Of a stretch of 64,000 bases of DNA, positions 19,511 to 27,783 are shown piece after piece. The notes below the pieces were generated by a model, which saw only the letters and a list, made by a program, of their open reading frames with translations, ran no database searches and was not told where the DNA came from. Location of the stretch: contig AQOF01000023.1 of the NCBI GenBank assembly GCA_000565345.1, positions 1 through 64,000 on the forward strand. Reading direction: 5' to 3'. The stretch's first letter is position 1, and each line of letters starts with the position of its first letter. A program made the position numbers and the translations under genes. The stretch is from Salinivibrio costicola subsp. costicola ATCC 33508 = LMG 11651. Its GTDB lineage: Bacteria; Pseudomonadota; Gammaproteobacteria; Enterobacterales; Vibrionaceae.

Positions 19511-20563
19511 ATGAGCAGAAAAATCATTCATATTGATATGGATTGTTTTTATGCCGCAGTAGAAATGCGCGATAATCCGGCCTTACAGTCTATTCCTTTA
19601 GCCATTGGTGGCTCTGCCGATGGACGTGGTGTCATTGCCACCTGTAATTATCCCGCGCGGCGGTTTGGCATACGTTCTGCGATGGCCACCGCTCAAGCAT
19701 TAAAGCTGTGTCCCGGCTTGACAGTGATGCGTGGCGACATGGCGAAATATCGTCGCATCTCTCAACAGTTGCATGCTATTTTTCATCGCTATACCGATAC
19801 TATAGAACCGCTTTCCCTTGACGAAGCCTACCTTGATGTCTCTGAGACTCAATGTTATCAAAATTCTGCGACCTTAATAGCCGAAGCAATTCGGCGCGAC
19901 ATTCGCCATGAGTTAGGATTAACGGCCTCGGCGGGCGTGGCGCCGATTAAATTTATCGCCAAAGTAGCGTCGGATAAAAACAAACCCGATGGTATTTGCG
20001 TGGTGTCACCCGACCAAGTTGAACACTTTGTTCGCGATCTCCCTTTACAGTCTATTCCTGGTGTGGGACGGGTCACCTTGACCAAGTTGCATGAATGGAA
20101 TCTGTTTACCTGCCATGATATTCAAACCGCGGATCCATCAATGCTTGTCCAGCGCTTTGGTAAATTTGGTTCCGTGCTTTGGCAGCGTGCTCATGGCATT
20201 GACCGACGTGAGGTGCAAGTTGAGCGTATACGGAAATCCGTCGGAGTCGAAAAAACCTTGTCTGAGGATCTAAACTTGCTTGATGCCTGTTTGCCGTGGA
20301 TTGATCGTTTATACGATGAATTGCTGACGCGATTAGAAAAAGCCGATGCAGGAGGACGAATTTGCCGGCAAGGGATCAAAATGAAGTTTAATGACTTTCA
20401 AACCACCACGGTCGCCCACCGATGTGAGTCCTTGGACCGCGCCTTGTTTGATACCTTGTTACACGAAGCCTTTTATCGAGGGGAAGGGCGAGGTATTCGC
20501 CTGATTGGTTTGTCGGTTGGGCTGGGAGACGATACCGCCCCCCAACTGAGTCTACTCGGCTAG
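19511..20563 (+). CDS. dinB: DNA polymerase IV (Y family)
   Basis: Error-prone translesion polymerase. N-terminal IDMDCFYAAVE carries the first catalytic aspartate; SLDEAYLDVSE carries the second acidic pair. The little-finger domain is in the C-terminal 110 residues. Length is 350 residues as usual. The C-terminus lacks an obvious QLSLF-type clamp box but ends PQLSLLG, which fits a beta-clamp binding motif. No clear LexA box was found within 70 bp upstream, so SOS control is not shown. Its end overlaps the pepD end by 4 nt (convergent). Confidence 0.95.
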   Translation: MSRKIIHIDMDCFYAAVEMRDNPALQSIPLAIGGSADGRGVIATCNYPARRFGIRSAMATAQALKLCPGLTVMRGDMAKYRRISQQLHAIFHRYTDTIEPLSLDEAYLDVSETQCYQNSATLIAEAIRRDIRHELGLTASAGVAPIKFIAKVASDKNKPDGICVVSPDQVEHFVRDLPLQSIPGVGRVTLTKLHEWNLFTCHDIQTADPSMLVQRFGKFGSVLWQRAHGIDRREVQVERIRKSVGVEKTLSEDLNLLDACLPWIDRLYDELLTRLEKADAGGRICRQGIKMKFNDFQTTTVAHRCESLDRALFDTLLHEAFYRGEGRGIRLIGLSVGLGDDTAPQLSLLG

Positions 20564-22033
20564 GCCGTTTTAACTGGAATCGCTTTTAAAATCGCCTGCA
20601 TTTGTTGCCAATAGTGCCCAACACTATTGATATTTACTTTCTCATCGGGAGAATGCGGAAACTTGATAGTCGGACCAAATGAAATCATATCCATGTTGGG
20701 ATAGGGCTGTTTAAATAGGCCACACTCTAGCCCCGCATGAATGACCATGATGTCAGGTTTACGCTGATAGATTCCTTCATAGGTATCGCGGAAAATATGC
20801 ATAATCTCTGAATCGGGATCCGGTTTCCAACCTGGGTAGGCGCCTGAAAACTCGACATTAACATTCGCTAAGCTTGCCAGTGATTGCAGCATGCTTTGCA
20901 CGTTTCACGGCTGAGTCGATCAATGAACGGATCAGAAATAAGGCGGTAATTTTATCTTCCTCAGTATTAATCACGCCGAGGTTAAGTGACGTTTCGACCA
21001 CGCCAGGGACATCATCACTCATTCTCACTACCCCGTTAGGCGCAGCATTTAAGGCCGCTAATAAACGTGATTGGACGGCGCGTGTGAGGGGATCAGTTGC
21101 ATTGTCAGTGGATTCCATCACCAAGGTCACTTGCTCTTCCAAGCGGCCTAACTCGTCTTGTAGCAGCGTCGCGAACCGGTCAACAGCGCCAGCCAGTGCG
21201 TCTTTTTGCGATGCAGGCACGGCAATATCGGCAAACGCTTCACGAGGAATGGCATTGCGTAATGTACCACCACGTATCGCGAGTAGGCTCATGTCGACAT
21301 CATCAAGATGATGGCTCAGGAAACGGGCTAATAATTTATTGGCATTCGCTCGGCCCGTGTGAATATCCACGCCCGAGTGACCCCCTTTTAATCCTTTAAT
21401 GCCAATCGTAAAGCGTGCTAGATCTCCTTCTATCGCTTGTCGCTCGAGTGGAAAATGCATACTGGCATCCACGCCACCCGCGCAGCCCATGTACACTTCC
21501 CCTTCTTGCTCTGAGTCGGTATTGAGCAGTATCTCACCTGTTAGCCAGCCTGCTTCAAGCCCAAACGCGCCATCCATACCTGCTTCTTCGTTGGTGGTGA
21601 GCAATACTTCAAGTGGACCGTGCTCGATATCATCGGCATCGAGAACAGCAAGGCAGGATGCCATCCCCATACCGTTATCCGCACCTAACGTGGTGCCATC
21701 GGCAGTGACCCACTCCCCATCCACATAGGGACGAATAGGATCGCGGGTAAAATCGTGATCGGTATTTTCATTCTTCTGAGGCACCATATCGAGGTGAGCT
21801 TGTAAGACCACGCCCTTGCGGTTCTCCATGCCGGGAGTGGCTGGTTTACGAATGAATAGGTTACCGGCGTTATCTTGACGAACCGCTAAACCACGTCCCT
21901 TTGCCCAATCGATAATAAACTGGGCTAACTGTGACTCATGATAAGAAGGATGAGGGATAGCACAGATTTGGTCGAAAAACGCCCAAACAGGGCGCGGTGA
22001 TAATTGGCTAATGTCAGACACGATAAACTCCAT
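20560..22033 (-). CDS. pepD: Aminoacyl-histidine dipeptidase PepD (one frameshift)
   Basis: M20-family metallopeptidase cleaving Xaa-His and other dipeptides in the cytoplasm. Metal ligands are visible in QAHLDMVPQKN, GADNGMGMA and TTNEEAGMDGAFG; the late histidine is in VIHAGLECG. The frame breaks near 20903-20908, where one extra base in an A run (minus strand) separates LIDSAV from VQSMLQSLASL. This is one of only two insertions among the breaks in the window. The restored protein has about 490 residues, close to E. coli PepD. Confidence 0.94.
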
Positions 22034-22167
22034 TATATTTTATGGTTGACCTTTTATGCAGCAGGTCTCACTGAAATGGAAAAACAAACCCAAGCATATC
22101 ACTGTCGCTATCACGGCAACAGACATGGATAAAAACCCGCTATGCCAATCAAACTAGGCGTTATTAT

Positions 22168-22182
22168 TGTAATTAAATTACA
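22168..22182. promoter_or_regulatory. Perfect palindrome upstream of pepD
   Basis: TGTAATT-A-AATTACA is a 15-bp perfect inverted repeat, 135 bp from the pepD start and 37 bp before the -35 of the small RNA gene. Symmetry suggests an operator, but I do not recognise the regulator; it is shorter than a TyrR box. Confidence 0.4.
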
Positions 22183-22195
22183 TATATGAACTTTT

Positions 22196-22211
22196 TGTGA
22201 CTCCTGTCACC
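22196..22211. promoter_or_regulatory. CRP-like operator
   Basis: TGTGA-CTCCTG-TCACC matches the CRP consensus TGTGA-N6-TCACA at nine of ten core bases, with a T-rich left flank. Its centre lies about 50 bp before the predicted start of the small transcript at 22254, between usual class I and class II positions, so activation or repression is possible. Confidence 0.65.
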
Positions 22212-22218
22212 TTAAAGC

Positions 22219-22247
22219 TTGTAAATAAATTACCTTTGGTATATTAT
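22219..22247 (+). promoter_or_regulatory. Sigma-70 promoter of small RNA/peptide gene
   Basis: TTGTAA at 22219-22224, a 17-bp spacer, and TATTAT at 22242-22247. Predicted transcription start is near 22254. It is one of the best sigma-70 promoters visible in the window. Confidence 0.7.
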
Positions 22248-22361
22248 CTAGACATTGGCAACATCGCTTGCCAGTTGTTCATGGAGTGAACCCGAGCATT
22301 CGCCTCCAAGGAACCGAGATAAATGTGAACAACATTGGTTTAAACTTGAGAGAGGTAAAAA

Positions 22362-22454
22362 ATGGAAGGCATGGTATCGAGCTACTACTGGAATCAGCAG
22401 TCAGTCTACACCAAAGGTTTTACGTATCCGGCTTCGTTCGGCTACCGCAAGTAA
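22362..22454 (+). CDS. 30-residue aromatic-rich small protein (VcdP-like)
   Basis: The peptide begins MEGMVSSYYWNQQ and ends GFTYPASFGYRK. Eight of its 30 residues are Tyr, Phe or Trp, and there is no membrane segment. The ATG is preceded by GAGAGAGG at 22348-22355 with 6-nt spacing, an excellent RBS, and the ORF sits wholly inside a short terminated transcript. These signals argue for real translation. If the RNA is VcdRP, the protein would be VcdP, reported to act on citrate synthase. Otherwise it is an undescribed small protein. Confidence 0.65.
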   Translation: MEGMVSSYYWNQQSVYTKGFTYPASFGYRK

Positions 22455-22519
22455 GTTTTATGATTCCCCCGCTCTTACAGAGAGATTTCTGATCCAGAAA
22501 GCAAAAGCTTTTATTCTGG

Positions 22520-22546
22520 CGCCACACAATGTGTGGCGTTTTTTTT
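22520..22546 (+). terminator. Intrinsic terminator of small RNA gene
   Basis: CGCCACAC / GTGTGGCG stem of 8 bp, closely spaced, followed by eight T residues. It is a textbook Rho-independent terminator of the kind favoured by Hfq-dependent RNAs. Confidence 0.88.
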
Positions 22547-22696
22547 ATAAGTTTTTTGTCTATAAATTGTACCTGTCTAGTTATATCGACGCGCTGCCAC
22601 AGAATGTTCTCTTCCTCTACCTCCTCGTCACTACTAAATGATTTTAGCGCTGGAAATTTTAGCGATCGATCGGTAAGATTTGCGCCAATTTTAAAT

Positions 22697-22712
22697 ACGC
22701 AAACGTTTTCCT
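22697..22712 (+). promoter_or_regulatory. PurR operator upstream of purine permease
   Basis: ACGCAAACGTTTTCCT is a perfect match to the PurR box (ACGCAAACGTTTTCNT). It ends 45 bp before the permease start, a position suited to repression when hypoxanthine or guanine is abundant. Confidence 0.88.
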
Positions 22713-22757
22713 TTTGGTATCTAGCGATACATCACTTTTTAGTTTGGGACAAAACCG

Positions 22758-24050
22758 ATGTTAGAGCGTTTATTTCAACTTAAAGCCCACGGCACCGATC
22801 TTCGTACTGAAGTCATCGCCGGGTTCACCACTTTTTTAACCATGGCGTATATCATTTTCGTCAATCCCTCTATTTTGGCTGAGGCGGGCATGGATAAAGG
22901 CGCTGTCTTTGTCGCGACCTGTCTAGCGGCAGCGGTTGGCTGTCTAGTGATGGGGATTGTGGCAAACTATCCAGTCGCACAGGCGCCGGGGATGGGACTG
23001 AATGCCTTTTTCACCTACACCGTGGTTTTACAAATGGGGCACTCTTGGCAGGTTGCGCTAGCCGCCGTATTTATCTCCGGGTTATGTTTCATTTTGTTAA
23101 GTGTCTTGCGCGTGCGTGAATGGATCATTAATTCGATTCCAATGGCACTACGAACCGGTATATCAGCCGGTATCGGACTTTTTTTGGCGCTCATTGCGTT
23201 GCAAAACGCTGGGATTGTCGTTGACCACCCAGCAACATTGGTTGCGCTCGGTGATGTGACAGCCTTTGCTCCCGCCATGGCGGCACTTGGTTTCTTTCTG
23301 ACCATCGGTTTGGTGCACCGAGGAATGAAAGGGGCGGTAATGATTGCCATTTTGGCGGTCACGATCATCGGTGTCATCGCCGGTGATGTGGCATACGGTG
23401 GTGTGATGTCCGCGCCGCCGAGTTTAGCGCCGACCTTTATGCAACTCGATTTTTCTGGCGCGTTTGAAGTGGGATTAGTGTCGATTGTGTTCGCATTTTT
23501 ATTTGTCGATCTTTTTGATACTGCAGGAACCTTAGTGGGTGTGGCACAGCGCGCGGAACTTTTGGATAAAGATGGTAAACTACCGCGCTTAAATCGTGCA
23601 TTACTGGCAGATAGTACCGCGACATCAGTCGGGGCGCTTTTAGGCACGTCAAACACAACGTCTTACATTGAGAGCGTATCAGGGGTTGCCGCTGGCGGTC
23701 GCACGGGATTGACCGCTGTGGTTGTTGGTATTCTGTTTTTACTGGCGCTCTTTTTTGCACCGTTAGCAGGTATGGTGCCTGCCTATGCGACTGCTGGCGC
23801 CTTATTTTATGTGGCCATCTTGATGATGTCAGGTTTGGTGAGCATTAATTGGCGTGATCTGACTGAGGCTGCGCCTGTTGTGGTGGTGTGTTTGCTGATG
23901 CCGCTGACTTATTCAATAGCAAGCGGTATTGGGCTTGGCTTTATTGCGTTTTGTGCCGTAAAAACCTTTGCGGGCAAAGGGCGAGAAGTTCCTGTCAGTA
24001 TCTGGATTTTGGCGGGGTTGTTCTTACTCAAGTTTGTCTTCTTAGTGTAA
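22758..24050 (+). CDS. NCS2/AzgA-type purine base permease
   Basis: Proton-coupled uptake of purine bases (adenine, guanine or hypoxanthine) across the inner membrane. The 430-residue protein has 12-14 hydrophobic segments. AzgA-subfamily hallmarks are TEVIAGFTTFLTMAYIIFVNP near residue 18, QAPGMGLNAFFTYTVV near 75, FVDLFDTAGTLVGVA near 250 and ALLGTSNTTSYIES near 290. A PurR box lies in the promoter and gpt follows, so uptake and salvage of guanine are placed together. Whether adenine or guanine/hypoxanthine is the main substrate cannot be told from sequence alone. Confidence 0.9.
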   Translation: MLERLFQLKAHGTDLRTEVIAGFTTFLTMAYIIFVNPSILAEAGMDKGAVFVATCLAAAVGCLVMGIVANYPVAQAPGMGLNAFFTYTVVLQMGHSWQVALAAVFISGLCFILLSVLRVREWIINSIPMALRTGISAGIGLFLALIALQNAGIVVDHPATLVALGDVTAFAPAMAALGFFLTIGLVHRGMKGAVMIAILAVTIIGVIAGDVAYGGVMSAPPSLAPTFMQLDFSGAFEVGLVSIVFAFLFVDLFDTAGTLVGVAQRAELLDKDGKLPRLNRALLADSTATSVGALLGTSNTTSYIESVSGVAAGGRTGLTAVVVGILFLLALFFAPLAGMVPAYATAGALFYVAILMMSGLVSINWRDLTEAAPVVVVCLLMPLTYSIASGIGLGFIAFCAVKTFAGKGREVPVSIWILAGLFLLKFVFLV

Positions 24051-24107
24051 AGCAACGTGCCCACATTGACATTAAAATAAGGCGAGAGACGCCACGAGGT
24101 TTTCACC

Positions 24108-24563
24108 ATGAGCACTAAGTTTATTATTACCTGGGACAATATGCAGATGTACACCCGGCAATTGGCAGAAAAGTTGCTTCCCGCAGAGCAATGGCAAGGT
24201 ATTATCGCCGTTACCCGCGGTGGTTTGGTCCCTGCTGCCATTCTTGCCCGTGAGCTGGGTATTCGCCATGTCGACACAGTCTGTATTTCCAGTTATGACC
24301 ACGACCATCAACGCGATATGCGTGTCGTCAAGCAAGCGCCCGGTGATGGTGACGGTTTTATTGTGGTTGACGATCTCGTGGATACGGGTGGGACGGCTGA
24401 AATGGTGCGTCAACTCTACCCCAAAGCACGTTTTGTGACCGTGAGTGCGAAGCCAGCGGGCAAGTCTCTTGTTGATGACTACGTCGTTGATATTCCGCAA
24501 GATACTTGGATTGAGCAGCCTTGGGATATGGCGGTCAGCTATGTTGATCCGATTGCAAAATAA
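24108..24563 (+). CDS. gpt: Xanthine-guanine phosphoribosyltransferase
   Basis: Salvages guanine, xanthine and hypoxanthine to nucleotides with PRPP. The PRPP-binding motif [15 protein letters not shown] is at residues 84-98, and [17 protein letters not shown] near 36 forms the pyrophosphate-binding loop. Length 151 residues, one less than E. coli Gpt. It follows the purine permease by 57 nt on the same strand, an uptake-salvage pair, and is closed by a strong terminator. Confidence 0.97.
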   Translation: MSTKFIITWDNMQMYTRQLAEKLLPAEQWQGIIAVTRGGLVPAAILARELGIRHVDTVCISSYDHDHQRDMRVVKQAPGDGDGFIVVDDLVDTGGTAEMVRQLYPKARFVTVSAKPAGKSLVDDYVVDIPQDTWIEQPWDMAVSYVDPIAK

Positions 24564-24603
24564 ATGCCGTTGGCAACGCAAATAGCCTACCGGATTGAGC
24601 CAA

Positions 24604-24631
24604 AACGCCGCGTTTTTACGCGGCGTTTTTT
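24604..24631 (+). terminator. Terminator after gpt
   Basis: AACGCCGCG / CGCGGCGTT stem of 9 bp with a T-rich loop, followed by TTTT. It ends the permease-gpt unit. Confidence 0.9.
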
Positions 24632-24719
24632 ATTCCTGTGATTAAGTGCGGAAAATCATGGTCTTGCTATGTGTATGGTTTAAACTAACATCACGTTACA
24701 AAAAAGCCTAGGAGTGGGT

Positions 24720-25973
24720 GTGTCCAAGAAAGAATCACAAAACCTATCGGTGACGCTTTTTGCTAAACACAAACATGCTACCGAAACATCAACACTATTT
24801 GGTGCGGTTCAACAAAGCCAGCAAACCAATTACTCGGCATTTGATGGCGACAGCGAATCGAGTTGGTACCGTATGCGTCGTCGTGGTCAGTGGACTTGGC
24901 AGGGGGTCGATCCGGTCGAAATGGAAGCGATCTTTTCTCGTATTGCCTCTTCTGACAATACCCGTTCTGTTGATGCGTTATTGGATACGGTTGAAGGTTA
25001 CCGAGCGGGTAATTGGAACTATGAGTGGACCGCGGTAGGGATGCAACACCAAAAAAAAGCCAAAGTGTTGGCGGATGAAGGAAAGGCTGAGCAGGCGAGT
25101 GAACAGTGGCTTCAGGCGTGTACTTACTTTGGTATCGCGGCTTACCCTCATCTTAAAGGGGACAACCTTGCCTTACAGGCCGAAACCTTGGCATTTAAAG
25201 CGTTTGAAAAAGCAATGTCACAACTGCCGTTTACGGTGAAGACTGTCGAAACGCAATTAGACGGTAAGACGTTAAAAGGGTATCTCTATTTACCACGTAC
25301 AGACGCCACCTTGCCGGTTGTGATCTTGAGTGGCAGCCTTGACAGTTTACAAACCGATCTCTGGCGCTTATTTGTCGATTACTTTGCCCCCGCCGATATC
25401 GCGGTACTGACGCTTGATATGCCATCGGTGGGCCACAGCAGCCACTGGCATTTAAACGAAGACACCAGCCGCTTGCATGCGGCGATGCTTGATAAGCTCG
25501 CTGATGTACCATGGGCGGATCACCATCGCGTCGGCACCATGGGTATCCGTTTTGGGGCTAACCCAGCAGTACGGATGGCATTTTTAGAACCTCATCGTAT
25601 CAAGGCCAGTGCGTCACTGGGGGGGATTGTGCATGCATTACTCACCGATGCGACAAGAATGAAGAAAATGCCACCCATGTACCTAGATACCTTAGGCTCT
25701 CGCATAGGACGCCGGCTGCCTATCGATACCTTGAAAACGCGCTTACAAGCGTGGTCATTAAAAAATCAAGGTCTGCTCACTGGCCGCCGCACAGACGTAC
25801 CGATTCTCGCGCTAAGCTTAAAAGATGATCCTGTGTGTCCGGAGTCAGATAACCAGTTAATCGCGCGATACAGTCGCGGAGGGAAAGCCGTTACCCTCCC
25901 AAACACGCCATTACACGATGGCTATCATCGTGCACTCACAGAAACCGTCAAATGGTTTACGGACATGCTTTAA
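24720..25973 (+). CDS. frsA: Fermentation-respiration switch esterase FrsA
   Basis: Alpha/beta-hydrolase family protein; in E. coli FrsA binds unphosphorylated EIIA-Glc and shifts metabolism toward fermentation, and in V. vulnificus it was reported as a pyruvate decarboxylase-like factor. The protein has the family N-terminal region (WQGVDPVEME, GYRAGNWNYEW) and a hydrolase domain from about residue 180. GTG at 24720 is chosen because AGGAG at 24710-24714 is correctly spaced for it and not for the GTG at 24714. Length 417. EIIA-Glc (crr) is encoded 30 kb away in this window. Confidence 0.92.
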   Translation: MSKKESQNLSVTLFAKHKHATETSTLFGAVQQSQQTNYSAFDGDSESSWYRMRRRGQWTWQGVDPVEMEAIFSRIASSDNTRSVDALLDTVEGYRAGNWNYEWTAVGMQHQKKAKVLADEGKAEQASEQWLQACTYFGIAAYPHLKGDNLALQAETLAFKAFEKAMSQLPFTVKTVETQLDGKTLKGYLYLPRTDATLPVVILSGSLDSLQTDLWRLFVDYFAPADIAVLTLDMPSVGHSSHWHLNEDTSRLHAAMLDKLADVPWADHHRVGTMGIRFGANPAVRMAFLEPHRIKASASLGGIVHALLTDATRMKKMPPMYLDTLGSRIGRRLPIDTLKTRLQAWSLKNQGLLTGRRTDVPILALSLKDDPVCPESDNQLIARYSRGGKAVTLPNTPLHDGYHRALTETVKWFTDML

Positions 25974-26105
25974 ACCTATCATAAGAGGTGGTGGCCCGAA
26001 TCGAAGGTGTGATCTACCGCCGAAAGCGAAGGATTGACATTCACCTGAACGTTAACCGCATGATATACCATGTACAAGGACGTTAAAGTGCCACTGGAGG
26101 ACACG

Positions 26106-26507
26106 ATGAGCGATAAAACGACGCTTTCACATGGACGATTAAAAACGCGATTTACGGCTTTGGGCCCCTATTTTCGAGAGGGGATATCGGCACCAGAACG
26201 TTACTTTTTTGATAGCCTGTCCGTATGTGTGGATGCGGAAAAAGATCCTGATGCGCGAGAATTCTGGGGATGGTGGTTTGAGTTAGCCCCCACCGGAGAC
26301 GGATTCAATTATCGCTATGGGTTTGGTCTTTATGACCACAAAGGGGATTGGGTGAATGAGTCAATTCCTCAAGAGGCGAGAGAAGCGGTAGACAAAACGC
26401 TAACTAACTTTTACACCAAGCTGTATACCTTGCTAGACCAAGAGCTCGATCTATCCTTGTCACCCAGCGCCGCGCTCACCGAGCCTAAACTGACGGGCGC
26501 CAAGTAA
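26106..26507 (+). CDS. crl: Sigma factor-binding protein Crl
   Basis: Promotes assembly of RNA polymerase with stationary-phase sigma S. The start at 26106 follows a GGAGGA Shine-Dalgarno and gives 133 residues, the same as E. coli Crl. Conserved stretches are RFTALGPYFRE, ARE-FWGWWFELAPTGDGF and YRYGFGLYDHKGDW. Gene order gpt-frsA-crl-proBA is the standard arrangement. An in-frame ATG 36 nt upstream lacks a good RBS. Confidence 0.95.
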   Translation: MSDKTTLSHGRLKTRFTALGPYFREGISAPERYFFDSLSVCVDAEKDPDAREFWGWWFELAPTGDGFNYRYGFGLYDHKGDWVNESIPQEAREAVDKTLTNFYTKLYTLLDQELDLSLSPSAALTEPKLTGAK

Positions 26508-26591
26508 CCGTGAATTGCCTGATCCCAGCTCTTGTTAAATGAGCAAGGGATTGATAAAAGAGACACCTAAGCTTTTGTGGATCAGGCAAGC

Positions 26592-27746
26592 ATGACTATT
26601 CAAGACGCATTTCAAGATGGTGGCCTAGCAGCCAACATTCCCTCGCAAACTCTCGTGGTTAAATTGGGCACCAGTGTGCTTACGGGTGGCTCGACGCGCC
26701 TGGATCAAGCACATATGGTTGAGTTAGTCCGCCAATGTGCAAGGTTAAGACAACAAGGCCATCAGGTCATTATCGTCTCATCTGCAGCCATTGCAGCAGG
26801 GCGAGAGCATCTTGGTTATCCGGTATTAGCCGATACGGTTGCAAATAAGCAAATGCTTGCTGCCGTTGGCCAGTGTCGTTTGATTCAAACGTGGGAACAC
26901 CTGTTTAGTTTATACGGCTTTCAGGTTGGGCAAATGTTATTAACTCGCGCCGATTTAGAACACCGAGAACGTTTTCTCAATGCCCGTGACATGCTTCATG
27001 CGTTGTTAGATAACGGTATCATCCCGATTGTGAACGAAAACGATGCGGTGGCCACCGCTGAAATAAAAGTTGGAGACAATGATAACTTGTCGGCACTGGT
27101 CGCGATTTTAGCGGATGCTGACAAGCTTTTGCTCTTAACGGATCAACCTGGCCTCTTTACCGCCGATCCTCGCGCGAATCCTGACGCTGAATTAATTCGT
27201 GAAGTGCACACGATTGATGAAACCTTACGCAAATTAGCCGGAGGCAGTGTCGGTGGCTTGGGCACGGGAGGTATGGCGACCAAACTGCAAGCGGCGGATA
27301 TTGGTCGTCGAGCCGGTGTCGAAGTCACCATTGCAGCAGGCAGTAAGCCGGAGGTGATCCAAAAAGCTGCCGCCGGTGATAATGCGGGGACACGCTTTTT
27401 ACCCTTAGACAGTCCGTTAGAAAGCCGCAAGCGTTGGATTTTGGCGGGTCCTCCTCCAGCAGGCGAGATCGTGGTAGATGCCGGTGCCGCCACAGCAGTG
27501 ACGCAAAACGGAAGCAGTTTGTTGAGCAAAGGGATTGTCGCGGTGAAAGGCGAGTTTGCCCGTGGCGAAGTGGCACGTATTGAATCGGTTGATGGTAAGT
27601 GTCTGGCCCGGGGGATCTGTCGTTATGCCGCACGTGATTTGCGCCGTATTGCCGGCGCACACAGCCAACAGATTACAGATATTTTAGGCTATGAGTATGG
27701 ACCGGTTGCGATGCATCGTGACGATCTTGTGGTCATCGACGAATAA
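26592..27746 (+). CDS. proB: Glutamate 5-kinase
   Basis: First enzyme of proline synthesis, phosphorylating glutamate; feedback-inhibited by proline. N-terminal amino acid kinase domain starts [13 protein letters not shown]; active-site segments [21 protein letters not shown] and [16 protein letters not shown] are intact; a C-terminal PUA domain follows from about residue 290. The ATG at 26592 is preferred over a GTG 15 nt upstream, but both RBS are weak. It has about 15 extra N-terminal residues compared with E. coli ProB. Operon with proA, 37 nt apart. Confidence 0.94.
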   Translation: MTIQDAFQDGGLAANIPSQTLVVKLGTSVLTGGSTRLDQAHMVELVRQCARLRQQGHQVIIVSSAAIAAGREHLGYPVLADTVANKQMLAAVGQCRLIQTWEHLFSLYGFQVGQMLLTRADLEHRERFLNARDMLHALLDNGIIPIVNENDAVATAEIKVGDNDNLSALVAILADADKLLLLTDQPGLFTADPRANPDAELIREVHTIDETLRKLAGGSVGGLGTGGMATKLQAADIGRRAGVEVTIAAGSKPEVIQKAAAGDNAGTRFLPLDSPLESRKRWILAGPPPAGEIVVDAGAATAVTQNGSSLLSKGIVAVKGEFARGEVARIESVDGKCLARGICRYAARDLRRIAGAHSQQITDILGYEYGPVAMHRDDLVVIDE

Positions 27747-27783
27747 CATCCAAGCAGAGAAGAATAGAAGAGACAAATAACAG

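Larger units (their letters stand above)
22254..22546 (+). ncRNA. vcdRP: Candidate dual-function RNA resembling VcdRP
   Basis: Stand-alone transcript of about 290 nt, bounded by a CRP-linked promoter and a strong terminator. It carries a 108-nt leader, a 30-codon ORF (22362-22454) and a 3' part with UGAUUCCCCCG. V. cholerae VcdRP is a CRP-controlled RNA that encodes a 29-residue protein and base-pairs with PTS mRNAs; architecture, peptide size and the C-rich tract agree. The tract at 22460-22471 is complementary, with one bulged base, to the ptsH RBS and start codon at 58498-58510. I cannot align it to VcdRP here, so the name is a proposal. Confidence 0.6.

Noticed and set aside
22254..22757. 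Attenuator or purine riboswitch for the permease
   Set aside because: The RNA ends at its own terminator and the permease has a separate PurR-box promoter; no purine aptamer core was recognised.
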